A DNA stretch of 64,000 bases. Source: Ostreococcus lucimarinus CCE9901 (lineage: Eukaryota > Chlorophyta > Mamiellophyceae > Mamiellales > Bathycoccaceae). Below, piece after piece: positions 40,701 through 50,757 of this stretch. The stretch is taken from the NCBI RefSeq assembly GCF_000092065.1, contig NC_009367.1, positions 464,470 through 528,469 on the forward strand. Direction: 5' to 3'. Positions within the stretch are counted from its first letter, which is position 1. Each line of letters starts with the position of its first letter. Below the pieces are notes generated by a model. The model was given only the letters and a program-made list of their open reading frames with translations. It had not been told where the DNA came from and made no database searches. The position numbers and the translations under genes were made by a program.

Positions 40701-42756
40701 CCCTGAACTTTTGGCGAGTATAGCAAGCTTTCTCAAGGTTCCATATCTCGCCCCGAGTGCGTACGAGAAAATCAACACTATACTACAAAAAGTTTTAGGC
40801 GACTTCTTTGAAGAGGGATGCGACGCAGTCATACTGAATCGATTCCATGCCGATGCCCTGCAGTGCTCGGTTGAAGCCATCGCGTGCTTGTCGAAGGCGT
40901 CGTCGATCAAGTACAGACCAAATGTCGATGAACCATCCGCACGACACGTTGAGTACGCCGACTCGCGTCAATCCCTGAAAACGCATATTCCTTATTTGCG
41001 TCGCCTGACGGATTGTTTTCTTCAGGTTCTGACGTACTTGGATGGAAAAGACAGCCGTTTCCAAAAAGCTTTCAAGGATAAAGCGAAGGAAGAGTTGATA
41101 CGATATCATGATGCGCTCCGTCCGTTTTGGCAGATGATGAACGTCTATGCAAGTCTCATGCAAGACATTACTAGCGATGAAAGCGGTGATGCATCGATCC
41201 TGTGCGAACGCTCGCACGCTAGCGCCGCGCTGACTGAGGGTATAACGACGTACTTGATGATTGGAACGAGCCTCTATCCATACGTCGAAGGTGAAGTTTC
41301 GAAGAGCAGACGAGAATCCGGTGCGTTTCAGCTCCCTGCTCTCGCTGGTTCGATGAGAGCACCCTCGCCTGCGATGGGTATGCGAGCGTCGCATGCATCG
41401 CATGGGTCTTTGCATCGTACGTCGAGTCACATGCTCGACGCACTTTCAAATTCTGGAGGGAAAAATGCGAAAGTCGCCGCCATATTGAGCGACATTTGGG
41501 CGTTTGTCGAGCAACACAGAAACATGCTCAACGACATGCTGAAGCAACGCCCGCTGTTGCTTTCCGGACCCATGAAAATCCTGTTGAGCAATCCACGCTT
41601 GCTGGACTTCTCCGTCAAACGTGCGGAGATTCGGACACGAATCAAGAAACTTCGCGAACGCCTAGGACATAATCGTCCAGAGGCGCGAACGTTACACATT
41701 AGGCGTGATCGAATACTCGAAGACTCGTTTAGACAACTCAACAGCCGGAGTATCGAAGAAATTCGAGGCAAAATCAGCATCGTTTTCGTGGGCGAAGAAG
41801 GCATGGACGGTGGCGGTTTGATAAAGGAGTGGTTCACCATCTTGGCACGAGAAGTTTTCAATCCAAACATCGCTCTCTTCGAGTTGTCTCACGACAAGGG
41901 ATGCTATCAGCCGAATCAAAACAGTGTGGTCCATCCGGATTATCTCAGCTATTTTAGATTCGTCGGTAGACTCGTCGGTAAGGCTTTGTTCGACGACATT
42001 CTCCTCAACGCATACTTCACGCGTCCGATTTACAAGCACCTTCTCGGTCAGCAGCTCACATACGAAGACATGGAAGGTGTAGATCCAGATTATTACAAGA
42101 GCTTGAAATGGATGCTGGAGAACTCTGTGGAGGGTGTCATGGAATACACATTCAGCGACACAACGTCTTATTTTGGTGAAACTCAAGTTCACGATTTGAC
42201 CGAAAACGGACGAAATATCGCAGTGACAGATGCAAACAAGTTTGAATACGTCAACCTGATAACCGCGCACCGAATGACGAATGCGGTGAAGGACCAACTC
42301 GCTGCTCTCGTGAAGGGGTTTGAAGAAGTTGTCCCTAGAGAAACGATTTCCATCCTGAATGCGTCTGAATTGGAACTGCTCATAAGTGGTACCCCGGACA
42401 TCGACGTCGAGGATTTACGCGCCAATACTGAATACACCGGCTTCACCGTCGGGTCAAAACAAATTCAATGGTTTTGGGACGTCGTGAGGGAAATGAACAA
42501 GGAAGACTTGGCGCGCTTATTGATGTTTTGTACCGGTACCTCTAAGGTTCCTTTGGATGGATTCGGTGCTTTGCAAGGCATGCAAGGCCCGCAACGTTTT
42601 CAAATCCATCGGCAGCACGCGGATGATTCAAAGTTGCCATCCGCACACACGTGCTTCAATCAACTCGATTTGCACGAATACAGCTCAAAGCAAATCTTAC
42701 GCGACAGGCTGCTGTACGCGATTGTTGAAGGTTGTGAAGGCTTTGGCTTCATTTAG
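31762..42756 (+). CDS. Giant HECT E3 ubiquitin ligase, UPL1/HUWE1 class
   Basis: The main exon (32020-42756) encodes about 3578 residues but has no ATG near its start; the frame upstream closes at 31987. I propose a 29-codon first exon at 31762-31848 and an intron 31849-32019, phase 0. Numbering from the GTG at 32032, the domains are: DUF908/DUF913-type armadillo repeats in the N-terminal third, a UBA domain at about 1280-1325 (MIDSIVEMGFSRGHAHHALA), a very acidic stretch at about 2000-2165, a DUF4414/ubiquitin-binding region near 2555 (EFLSAMPADIQRELIQ), and a HECT domain at 3200-3574. The catalytic Cys is 3541 in SAHTCFNQLDLHEY. It resembles Arabidopsis UPL1/2, yeast Tom1 and human HUWE1, which act in nuclear quality control and ribosomal-protein turnover. 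The HECT domain is certain; the first exon is tentative. Confidence 0.9.
31849..32019 (+). other. Proposed first intron of the HECT ligase gene
   Basis: 171 bases, phase 0, donor GCG|GTGCGT and acceptor GGCAG|AGC. An ACTGAC branch box has its branch A at 31993, 26 bases before the acceptor. It is the only simple way I see to give the main exon an ATG. The short first exon is low complexity and has no homology support, so the donor is uncertain while the acceptor is better founded. Confidence 0.55.
31896..31980. repeat. GACGA / GGTGGARACGA minisatellite
   Basis: Imperfect tandem units GACGA and CGAGGGTGGARACGAG, inside the proposed HECT-gene intron and just before its branch site. Confidence 0.8.
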
Positions 42757-42807
42757 ATTAGCGATTAACATAGAATGTAACAACACTAAACATGGAATTT
42801 CAACTCT

Positions 42808-44877
42808 CTACGCGAGTGGGTCGAACGCGAGGGGCTTTCCTTTCGTCGATTTGGTAGGAGTCGGAACCACACCGAATTTTTGGGGATTCACGCCGAGCGC
42901 ACGAGCGACATTTTTCTTCTGTCGACGAATAAACTGGTTCTCTCTGCGGTTTGCCTCCATCTGAAGCGGATTGAAACCTGAAGCGCTCGAATCGCTTTCT
43001 TCGGAGGCGACATCGACGAGGGGTTCTCCTATGGCTTCTCGAGCCACATCTCTAACGTTGATGCGAGATGACGTTACCGGCGATGCCATCTCCTCAAAAT
43101 CGCCCAACGTCCCGTCAGAACGAACGCGAAGTGTCCTAGAGTGATGCTTCGGCAGCGACACTTCGTCACCGAGGCTCAAAATACCGCTTACATGTTTCTT
43201 GAGAACGTCATACGATGCGGCTCTATCTTTTGGATCCATCGCACAAGTGGCGTCATCGAGCACGCATAAGTCGACTCTATTCACGACTGCTCGACAAACC
43301 GCAAAGCGCTGCTGCTCACTTGGACTAAGATTGTCGCCCCAAGGCGCAATCGCGTCCAAGTAATCGATGTGTCTTCCGAGCCCGAGGGCTACCATGGCGT
43401 CAGTGAGCAGTTCACGAGTGTCGGTTCCAATATCCGCAGAGGATGTCGGATACAAGCACACATCGAGGAGAGAACCTTTGGGGAAGTAAGGTTTCCTCGA
43501 TAGCACACACACGCGAGATCGATGAATGACTCGCGCACTACCTGAACCATAGCTCCATAGACCCACAAGTGCTTTCACGAGCATTGTCTTACCGCACCCT
43601 GCAGGACCGACGACGGCAAGCGAGTCGCCGCGACACAACACGAAGTCGAGCCCTCGAATGATTTCTTGCCCATCGTATCCGCGCAAACTCAACGAATCCA
43701 CTTCGACGAGCGACATGTCATCTTCCGGAGTGTCGACACGCACGCTTGCGCCGCCGCTTTCGTTGTCACCCGCGAGCCCACGCACTGTGGATACGTCGAG
43801 GGCGTCGTACAAATTGGAAACGTGCCCCGCGTGCAGCTCCGCCGTTCGCAGAGTAGACATGTTCTGTACGAGCACGGCGAGTGCGGCGCGAATGCCGTTA
43901 AAAGATGACATCGCGACTTGAATATCCCATGCGTTCACCGAGACTCCTCGTACGAGACGCGGAAGCACGGTCGCCACGGGCAACAAGTTAGCCGCAGCAT
44001 CGTACACGTCGGACGGGAAACTCGCTCGAGCGTTCAAAACTTCCCGTCTATACACAAACTCTTGCCCCGCTTCCAATGTGGCCATCGCTTCTTCTGCTTC
44101 GGTGATCGCCCCGTTCGCAAGTGCGATCGCTTCGCCATCTGTCCTTGCGTGCGCCAGCAGTTCTCGAAGTCGGGCCGTCGCGGTTTCCGCTCGATGCGCC
44201 TCCTTCTTCGCCTCATATCCGTCAAAGGTCCGCGCATTCTGCGCAACTTGCCCGATCAACGCGCTCCCAATCAAGACTGGCGCGCTCCAGAACGAGCTTT
44301 GAAACAGACACTGCGCGTGATATACCATCGCCACGCACGCCTCGATCCCATCTGCCGCAGCATCGAGCGCCGCGCGCGCAAACGCCGGCGCTCCAACCGC
44401 CGCCGAAGCCGCCGCCTCGCGTGCGCTCTCGATCGGCTCATCTTTCGCGCTCGCCAGCGCCTCGTCGGTGAGCATGGCGTTCACTACGTCGCCCCCGAAC
44501 CGCGTCGCCAGCTCTCGTCGCAACAGTGCCCTGTACGTACGACGCGACAACCGCAACGGTTCCGCCACGAGCGCGAAAGTGCCAAAGGCGCGAGCGATCG
44601 CCCAAAACGTCCCCTTCGCGTCACCTCGTGCGATCTCCCCCCACGCTCGCGCGCTGTGTCGCCACGCGCGGTAGCTCGCCATGTGTTGGGCGTACTGCAG
44701 CAGACCCAGAGCGATCAGGCGCGACAGCAGCTCGGCGCGGTCGTGCGAAGACGCGGGAAAAGTTGACTCGATTAAATCGCACGTTTTCGGCGACACCACG
44801 CGCGGCGCGCACGCGATGAGAGTGCCGGCCGCGCGCGCGCGATCGAGCGTTTTGCGCGCCATCGCGCGAGCGTCCAT
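42808..44877 (-). CDS. ABCD-like half ABC transporter with altered catalytic motifs
   Basis: 689 residues from the ATG at 44877; the longer frame to 44970 begins with GTG. The first 330 residues are a helical membrane region of the ABC_membrane_2 type (LIALGLLQYAQHMASYRAW, SSFWSAPVLIGSALIGQVA). The nucleotide-binding domain follows: EIIRGLDFVLCRGDSLAVVG, Walker A GPAGCGKTMLVK near residue 425, signature LSPSEQQR and Walker B LCVLDDATCAMD. Two departures stand out: the signature has Ser for the second Gly (LSxGEQ) and the catalytic Glu after Walker B is Asp. Peroxisomal fatty-acyl (ABCD) and thylakoid or bacterial SbmA/BacA-like transporters share this layout. The altered motifs suggest a slow or non-hydrolytic half that would pair with an active one. 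Substrate unknown. Confidence 0.8.
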   Translation of the reverse strand: MDARAMARKTLDRARAAGTLIACAPRVVSPKTCDLIESTFPASSHDRAELLSRLIALGLLQYAQHMASYRAWRHSARAWGEIARGDAKGTFWAIARAFGTFALVAEPLRLSRRTYRALLRRELATRFGGDVVNAMLTDEALASAKDEPIESAREAAASAAVGAPAFARAALDAAADGIEACVAMVYHAQCLFQSSFWSAPVLIGSALIGQVAQNARTFDGYEAKKEAHRAETATARLRELLAHARTDGEAIALANGAITEAEEAMATLEAGQEFVYRREVLNARASFPSDVYDAAANLLPVATVLPRLVRGVSVNAWDIQVAMSSFNGIRAALAVLVQNMSTLRTAELHAGHVSNLYDALDVSTVRGLAGDNESGGASVRVDTPEDDMSLVEVDSLSLRGYDGQEIIRGLDFVLCRGDSLAVVGPAGCGKTMLVKALVGLWSYGSGSARVIHRSRVCVLSRKPYFPKGSLLDVCLYPTSSADIGTDTRELLTDAMVALGLGRHIDYLDAIAPWGDNLSPSEQQRFAVCRAVVNRVDLCVLDDATCAMDPKDRAASYDVLKKHVSGILSLGDEVSLPKHHSRTLRVRSDGTLGDFEEMASPVTSSRINVRDVAREAIGEPLVDVASEESDSSASGFNPLQMEANRRENQFIRRQKKNVARALGVNPQKFGVVPTPTKSTKGKPLAFDPLA

Positions 44878-45051
44878 GACGAACGATGACGACGACGAAA
44901 CGCGACGGTCAGTGCGAGACGCGCGCGATTGAATCACGTTCAAAACGCATTCGCCGCGAAGGCTTTGCACAGCGAGGCTTGCGAATGAGTGGCAAAAGTC
45001 TATGTATGTATTCGATTAGCGCTATCCGCCGCAGTGTACTACGCTCGACGA
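44878..45051. other. Short intergenic region, no gene seen
   Basis: About 170 bases between the ABC-transporter start and the CCT3 stop, both on the minus strand. No coding signal. Confidence 0.4.
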
Positions 45052-46830
45052 TTAGTCGTCGTCGCCCGCGCTGACGCCCGTGCCCGTGCCCGCCGCGTCG
45101 GAGTTCTTTTGGGAAAGCCCGGAGACGATGTCATCAATGCGCAATAGCATCGTGGCGCTCTCGACGGCGGTTTTGATGGATTGCACCTTGACCGCGTACG
45201 GATCCCACACACCGAGCTCTTTCATGTCTACGATCGTGCCCTTATCGCCATCAATACCGAACGTTCGCGCTTCTTCGCCCTCGGCGTGTTTGGCGCGAAG
45301 TTTGGTGAGAGTGCGAATGACGTTGGCGCCGCAGTTTTGCGCGAGCGTTCGCGGAATGACCTCGAGTGCCGCGCCGATGGCGCGGAACGGCCATTGCTCC
45401 ACACCCTCGATCTTCGTCGCTTCTTCCGCGATCGCGCGAGAGACAGCCATTTCGACCGCACCGCCACCGGGCAACAGTCGCGGGTCTTGGACGACATTCC
45501 TCGCTACGCCCATCGCGTCAATCAAGTTGCGTTCAATTTCATTCAAAATATCCTTGCTCGCGCCGCGAAGGACGACGGTGCACGCCTTGGGCTCTTTGCA
45601 GTCGACGACGAAGGTGAAATATTCGTCACCGATTTTCTCGACGTTGAACAAACCAGCACCGGTGCCGATGTCTGATTCACGAAGCTCATCCACGCGAGAA
45701 ACGACGGTGGCCCCCGCGGCTCGCGCGATGCGATTATTATCGGTCTTGCGGACGCGTCGCAATGCGGTGATGCCCGCCTTGGAAAGGTAGTGGCAAGCCA
45801 AATCACTGCATCCCTTTTCGGTGACGACGACATCGGGCTTGAAAGCCGCGATCTTCGCGCACGTCTCTTTGATCCAATCCTCCTCCATCTTCAGCAACAC
45901 CGCCCAATCTTCTTCCTTGGTGATTTCCACATTGGTTTGGTTCTCGCCCTTTTTGTACTCCAATGGGCAGTCGAGAAGCATGATTCTCGGGTTTTCAATT
46001 CGTCGCTTCATTCGTCCAGGCGCGACGACGTCTTTGTTCATCATCACTCCTCGTAGCACCGTGCAGTCATCGATAGAACCACCCGCAATCTTCTCCACCT
46101 TGGCGTACTTTTTAATGTCTATGTCGTTCGTGCCGTCGGCGTTTTTGCGAGCCACGCACATGACCGCGTCGAGCGCCAAGTTTGGAATGAGTTCGCCCAT
46201 GCGCGCGGTAAACTTGGTGCCGACAGAGCTCTTGACGATCTTCATCATCTCATCACGATTCGTGACATCGATGGGAAAACTAATTGAATCAATCACTTTC
46301 AATGCGGCGTCCAACGCCTTCATGTACGCCCTCACGATGACTGTCGGGTGAATGTTCTTTTCCAAAAACTGTTGCGACAGATGAAGGATTTCACCAGCCA
46401 GAATAATCACCGACGTCGTCCCGTCCCCGGTTTCTTCGTCTTGCGTGCGCGACAGTTCAATCATACTCTTCGCCGCCGGATGCGTGACGTCGATCTCTCT
46501 CAAAATCGCATTCCCGTCATTCGTCAACACGATGCCTGCGTTTGAGCAAAACGCGCGCGAGGTCAGTCACCCGTCCAAAACATCCAATCACCATCCGACG
46601 CCGATCGCCATCGCGCTCGGACGTTCGACCATCAGCGAGCGCTGATCACGCTCGCGTCAACGCTCGCGTCCTCGTTCAGCCGCGTTCGTGCGTCCCGTCA
46701 CCGTCGAACCGCGTTCGTTCGTTCGTTCGCTCGCGTTGACTTTTCGCCGCGTTGACTCTGTCGCTCCGCGTTTCATCGATCGCGCGCGCGCCGCGCGCGA
46801 GACGCGTGGACTCGCGCGAAGACGCGATAT

Positions 46831-46867
<37 letters not shown>

Positions 46868-47047
46868 ACCTCCCGAAGCGTCTAAAATCATCTTCAACAT
46901 CGACCTCGGCCCGAGCGTCGTGCGGATGATGTCGCTCACCGCCTTGGCCGCCGCGATGTTGTTCGCGCGCGCGATCGAACCCGTCTCGCGCTTGGCGTTG
47001 GTGTTCATCACCATGATTTGTTGCCCTTGACCGCCCTGTTGCATCAT
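45052..47047 (-). CDS. CCT3: CCT chaperonin subunit gamma (CCT3), two exons
   Basis: Exon 1 is 46870-47047 and exon 2 is 45052-46535. Splicing GGGAG|GTACGA to AACGCAG|GC in phase 1 makes 553 residues and yields the conserved DASGGIVLTNDGNAIL across the join. The N-terminus (MNTNAKRETGSIARANNIAAAKA) and the nucleotide loop TRTLGP-like TTLGPRSMLKM are standard. GDGTTSVIILAGE supplies the catalytic Asp, and the region RGASKDILNEIERNL with LLPGGGAVEMAVSRA marks group II chaperonins; the NIEKIGDEYF-type apical features and EVIPRTLAQNCGAN match CCT3. It is one of eight subunits of the cytosolic ring that folds actin and tubulin. The short tail is rich in Ser/Asp. Confidence 0.95.
46536..46869 (-). 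other. Intron of the CCT3 gene
   Basis: 334 bases, phase 1, donor GAG|GTACGA and acceptor CGCAG|GC. An ACTGAC branch box has its branch A at 46563, 27 bases before the acceptor. A (CGT)n tract begins right at the donor. The splice restores a universally conserved chaperonin segment. Confidence 0.9.
46832..46867. repeat. (CGT)n tract adjoining the CCT3 donor site
   Basis: Twelve CGT units on the plus strand. On the transcript the GT of the donor is followed at once by (ACG)n, so the repeat starts inside the donor consensus. Confidence 0.9.
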
Positions 47048-47284
47048 CGCGCGTGGTCGTGCGGGCGCGGACGCGCGATCGAGGTGCGTCGCGGAGTGAC
47101 GATCTGGCGCGGGCGGCGCGTCCGAACGTCGCGGCGGCGCGAGGAGAGCGATTCGGAAGCGCTACGGAATCGCGCGATGTCCGCACGAGTAGGATGGGAA
47201 AATATGATGATACAACTAATGGTGATAGCGTGGACATCGATCGCGTCGACGCGCGCGGGATGATGCGCGCTCGGACGACGCAGA
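47048..47284. other. Short intergenic region, no gene seen
   Basis: About 237 bases between the CCT3 start and the stop of the YjgA-like gene on the same strand. It contains an AT-richer stretch near 47190-47225. No coding signal. Confidence 0.4.
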
Positions 47285-48410
47285 TTAGGCGGCGACGACG
47301 ACGGCGGCGACGTCTCGAAGCATGCCGAGCAAACGCTTGGAAGACTTTGCGCGAGGAGGCGAGCGCGAGGGCGTCGCGCTCGCGCCACCACCGCTCTTTA
47401 GCTTTTGTGCGATAAACGCACGAGTCTCTCGCAAGACTTCTTCGTTCGTTTCGCCGTACGCCAACACTTCCATCTCTTTGTCGATGGAGGCGTTGAATTC
47501 GGCGATGGCGAGCGCGCGAGCGCGCGATTCTTTTGTCGCCGCGTCAAGGGCGACTTTTAATTCCTGGCGCGTGAAACTCAAGGGCGCGGACGTTTCGTTT
47601 GCCTCCGCTGTCGCCAGGGCATCGAAAATCTCCCCGAGACACGCCGTGGCGTCGTCGGACGAAGCCGTCGTCGCTTCGGTTCCCGACAACAGACGCGCTC
47701 GCCAACTCATCGCGAGGGCGTCCACGTTAGAATCGATCGCCCCCGTCGTGCCGTTCTCGATCGCCGTCACTTTAGACACGAGCGCATCCATCTCGCTCTC
47801 CGTCATTCTTCGTAAAGCACCCGCTAAAGCACCCTCGTGCCGCTTCGCCGCGCCGTGATTTCCCTTCAACTTTTTGCCCTCCGCCACGAGCGCCTTGACT
47901 TCGGCGTTCAACTCTTCCATCGTCGCGATTTGCGATTTCGGCAGCGCCAGCAAGGTTTTCGCCATTGTTTTCTTTTCGTGCGCTGTCGTCGCGATATCGA
48001 TCGTCGTCACGCGCCATCGTCAGTCGCGCGTCTCGTCTGCGTCTCGCGCCCCTCGAGCGCGGTCTCGTCTGCGTCTCTCGAGAGCTCGCACCTAATCGCT
48101 TCAGCGCCGACTTATTAATTCGTCCCATGTGTACCAAAGGATCGTCGTCGTACGCCTCTTCCTCGTTCGCCCGCGCGAGATCCGCCGCGCGTTCGCGCCC
48201 CAACGACCCATCGTTCGCGCGCCCATTCGACGACGCGGCGGCGGCGGTGCGCGACGACGCCCCCGCGCGCGCGCGCGACGCGAGGGCGCGCGACGCGAGG
48301 ACGCGGACGGCGTCGCGCATCGTCGCGCGCGCCGCCGGTCGCGCGGTCGTCATCGCGCGCGCGCTGTGTACCGCACACGCGAGGCGCGCGGCGGCGTGCG
48401 AACACGCCAT
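47285..48410 (-). CDS. YjgA/DUF615-like ribosome-associated protein, two exons
   Basis: Exon 1 is 48092-48410 and exon 2 is 47285-47982, spliced TTAG|GTGCGA to GACAG|CG in phase 1, giving about 338 residues (alternative start at 48353). The join reads INKSALKRL then AHEKKTMAKTLLALPKS. This, with the preceding acidic EEEAYDDDPLVHMG and the following EGKKLKGNHGAAKRHEGALA, resembles bacterial YjgA (S/N-K-S/T-x-x-K-R then L-x-x-L-P and a G-R/K-R-Q-x-x-x-I/E-G-x-L-M/R-R block), a factor bound to late 50S precursors. The N-terminus is Ala/Arg-rich, suggesting an organelle. Two details support the splice: phase agreement and an ACTGAC branch box 37 bases before the acceptor. The family call rests on pattern matching by eye and is tentative; the C-terminal 100 residues are unmatched. 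Confidence 0.6.
47983..48091 (-). other. Intron of the YjgA-like gene
   Basis: 109 bases, phase 1, donor TAG|GTGCGA and acceptor GACAG|CG. An ACTGAC branch box has its branch A at 48020. The other CAG acceptors nearby lead to early stops. Confidence 0.75.
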
Positions 48411-48557
48411 CGCGTCGCGAAGTGGCACTTCGCTTTTTTCACTTCGCGGCCGCGGACGACGCGGGCGCCTCGGAGACGATGCGCGTGTTCGACGCGTTGG
48501 ATTGGATCCAACGCGCGGCCGAAAAACAATACGTCGAATTCTATCGTTACTACGTGT

Positions 48558-50525
48558 CTAAGAGTCCGCCTGTCGCGACGCGCGCCGTCGCATGGACGAC
48601 GCGAGCTCCGCTTTGCGCAAGCGAATCGCTTTCGGTGTCACTTCTATGAGTTCATCTGTACCTACGTATCCGATAGCGCTCTCGAGATCTATTACCTTCG
48701 GTGGCGTCAATCGAATCGTTTCGTCGTTGCCGCTCGCACGCATATTTGTTAATTTCTTCTCCTTCGTCGGGTTGACCTCGAGATCGTTCTCGCGAGTGTG
48801 CTCGCCGATGATCATCCCGGCGTACACTTCAGACGCGGGGCCGACGAAGAGCGTACCGCGAGGCTCGAGCGCGCCGAGCGAGTACGTCGTCGTCACCCCT
48901 GATGTCGTGCTAATCAGTTTGCCCTTTTTTGCCTTGCCAATTGCGCCTCGTGAGGGTCCGTACGAGTCGAACGCTCGTTGCATGACTCCATTGCCGCGCG
49001 TCGCGTTGATGAACTCTTGTCGAAAGCCTATGAGACCTCGACTCGGCACGTAAAACGTCAAGCGCGTGCGGCCGTCTTCGCCAGCGTTCGTATCCATATC
49101 GAGAAGATCTCCTTTTCGCTGTGTCACGGCGTCTATGACGCCACCGCAGTCGTTCGCGTCGCACTCCAGCAACACGCTTTCGAAGGGTTCAGTTCGACGG
49201 CCTTCATCATCAATGCCTTGGATGACGCGAGGCGGCGAAACGGAAAGCTCAAAACCTTCTCGTCGTAGTTTTTCAATGATGATGCCAAGATGCAGTTCGC
49301 CGCGCCCGCTGACTTGCAGTCCCGGGATCCCGTCCTCATCGGATGAATCGCTGACTCGCAGCGAAACATCGGTGTCCGCCTCGGCGCGGAGTCGCTCTTC
49401 AATTTGTCGTTCCGTCAGTTGATTCCCTTCCTTACCGGCCAAACTCGACGTGTTTACACCAAATGTCATACTCAGCGTGGGTGGATCAACGGGCGTCGAC
49501 GGCAACGGCTCGCGCCTCTCTGGCGAGCAAAGCGTATCCGCCACCGTCGCGTCGCCAAAACCAGCGGCAATCGTCACGATGTCTCCAGCCTTGGCTTCCT
49601 TCACGGCGACGCGTTCTAAATTCCTGGATGTAAAAATCTTTTGTACGCGGACTGTTTCGCGAACGACGCCATCCCCAAGCGTGAGAACCTTGAGCGTGTC
49701 TCCGATACCGAGCGCGCCATCGAAGACTCGTCCGGTGACGAGCCGCCCGAAGAACGGATCGCGTTCAATCATCGATACCAGCAAGGCGAACGGCTGTTGA
49801 GTACAGCCGCGCGGTGCAGGAACGTGATCGAGAACCCCCTGTAATATAGCGTCCACCGACCCGTTCCCTTCGACTATTTGTTTTTGTGCTTCTTCAAGCG
49901 ACGTGCTCGCGACGCCCGCACGCGCGCTCGCGTAGACGACGGTGAAATCCAACTGCGCATCGTCAGCACCCATCGCCGCGAATAAATCAAAGAGGTCAGA
50001 CTCCACCGCATCGCACAACGCTCGCGTGACACCATCGCGATCGACCTTGTTCAGCACGACGAGCGGTTTCAGTCCCTTCTGTAACGCTTTACGGACGACG
50101 AATTTCGTCTGCGTCATGACGCCTTCGAACGGGTCGACGACTAGAAGCGCGCCGTCCACGAGCTCGAGCGCACGCTCGACTTCACCGCCGAAATCGGCGT
50201 GACCTGGGGTATCGACGATATGAAGTGTCGCGTTTTTGTACGACACGGCGGTATACTTGGCGGCTATCGTGATTCCTCGCTCCTTTTCGAGCTGCATGTT
50301 GTCCATGGCGCGCTCCTCCACTCTCGCCTCGGACGTCGAGCGAATGAGCTGGTCCAACAAAGTTGTCTTTCCATGGTCGACGTGGGCGATGATTGCCACG
50401 TTTCGCGTCGACGATGATGTCGTCGACGCGCGCCGTCTCCACGATCGCGCGTAGACGCAGTCTCGAACCAACGTCTGCGTCGTCGCGTGTCGCGTGAGCA
50501 CAGTCGCGGCGGCGCTTCGCATCAT
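48558..50525 (-). CDS. typA: TypA/BipA translational GTPase, organellar
   Basis: About 655 residues from the ATG at 50525; ATGs at 50555 and 50627 are alternatives. The N-terminus (MMRSAAATVLTRHATTQTLV) is a good mitochondrial or plastid presequence. The GTPase has G1 AHVDHGKTTLLDQL, switch I with KERGITIAAKYTAV, G3 DTPGHADFGGEVERAL and G4 NKVDRDG. EF-G-like domains follow, then the TypA-specific end with VPSRGLIGFRQEFINATRGN, and THSRENDLEVNPTKEKKLTN-like ENDLEVNPTKEKKLTN. TypA binds the ribosome and supports assembly and translation under stress. The divergent SUI1-UIM gene starts 232 bases away. Plastid versus mitochondrion cannot be settled here. Confidence 0.92.
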   Translation of the reverse strand: MMRSAAATVLTRHATTQTLVRDCVYARSWRRRASTTSSSTRNVAIIAHVDHGKTTLLDQLIRSTSEARVEERAMDNMQLEKERGITIAAKYTAVSYKNATLHIVDTPGHADFGGEVERALELVDGALLVVDPFEGVMTQTKFVVRKALQKGLKPLVVLNKVDRDGVTRALCDAVESDLFDLFAAMGADDAQLDFTVVYASARAGVASTSLEEAQKQIVEGNGSVDAILQGVLDHVPAPRGCTQQPFALLVSMIERDPFFGRLVTGRVFDGALGIGDTLKVLTLGDGVVRETVRVQKIFTSRNLERVAVKEAKAGDIVTIAAGFGDATVADTLCSPERREPLPSTPVDPPTLSMTFGVNTSSLAGKEGNQLTERQIEERLRAEADTDVSLRVSDSSDEDGIPGLQVSGRGELHLGIIIEKLRREGFELSVSPPRVIQGIDDEGRRTEPFESVLLECDANDCGGVIDAVTQRKGDLLDMDTNAGEDGRTRLTFYVPSRGLIGFRQEFINATRGNGVMQRAFDSYGPSRGAIGKAKKGKLISTTSGVTTTYSLGALEPRGTLFVGPASEVYAGMIIGEHTRENDLEVNPTKEKKLTNMRASGNDETIRLTPPKVIDLESAIGYVGTDELIEVTPKAIRLRKAELASSMRRRASRQADS

Positions 50526-50757
50526 CTTGCGCACCGCCGTCGCTGTCGACGACATCGGACGGGACCTAGTCGCGACGAAGGAGCGTACGGACGAAACCAC
50601 GACGCGACGGAGCGATGTGCGACACACGCGCGGCGCTCACGCGACGTCGTCGTCGTGGAATGGCGCTCGGCCTTTCGGGGTCAGAGAGTCTTCACTTTTC
50701 GCCACTCGCGATGACGGCGACGACGTGAATCAACACCGACGTCGCGCGACGCGAGCG
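50526..50757. other. Divergent promoter region
   Basis: About 230 bases between the TypA and SUI1-UIM starts. Frames on both strands are open but arginine-rich and without protein character. No named motif seen. Confidence 0.4.

Noticed and set aside
48422-48649. Plus-strand frame of 75 codons with a plausible stretch (MRVFDALDWIQRAAEKQYVEF)
   Set aside because: It starts with GTG, not ATG, and its 3' part runs antisense through the TypA end. A real short exon cannot be excluded but there is no support.
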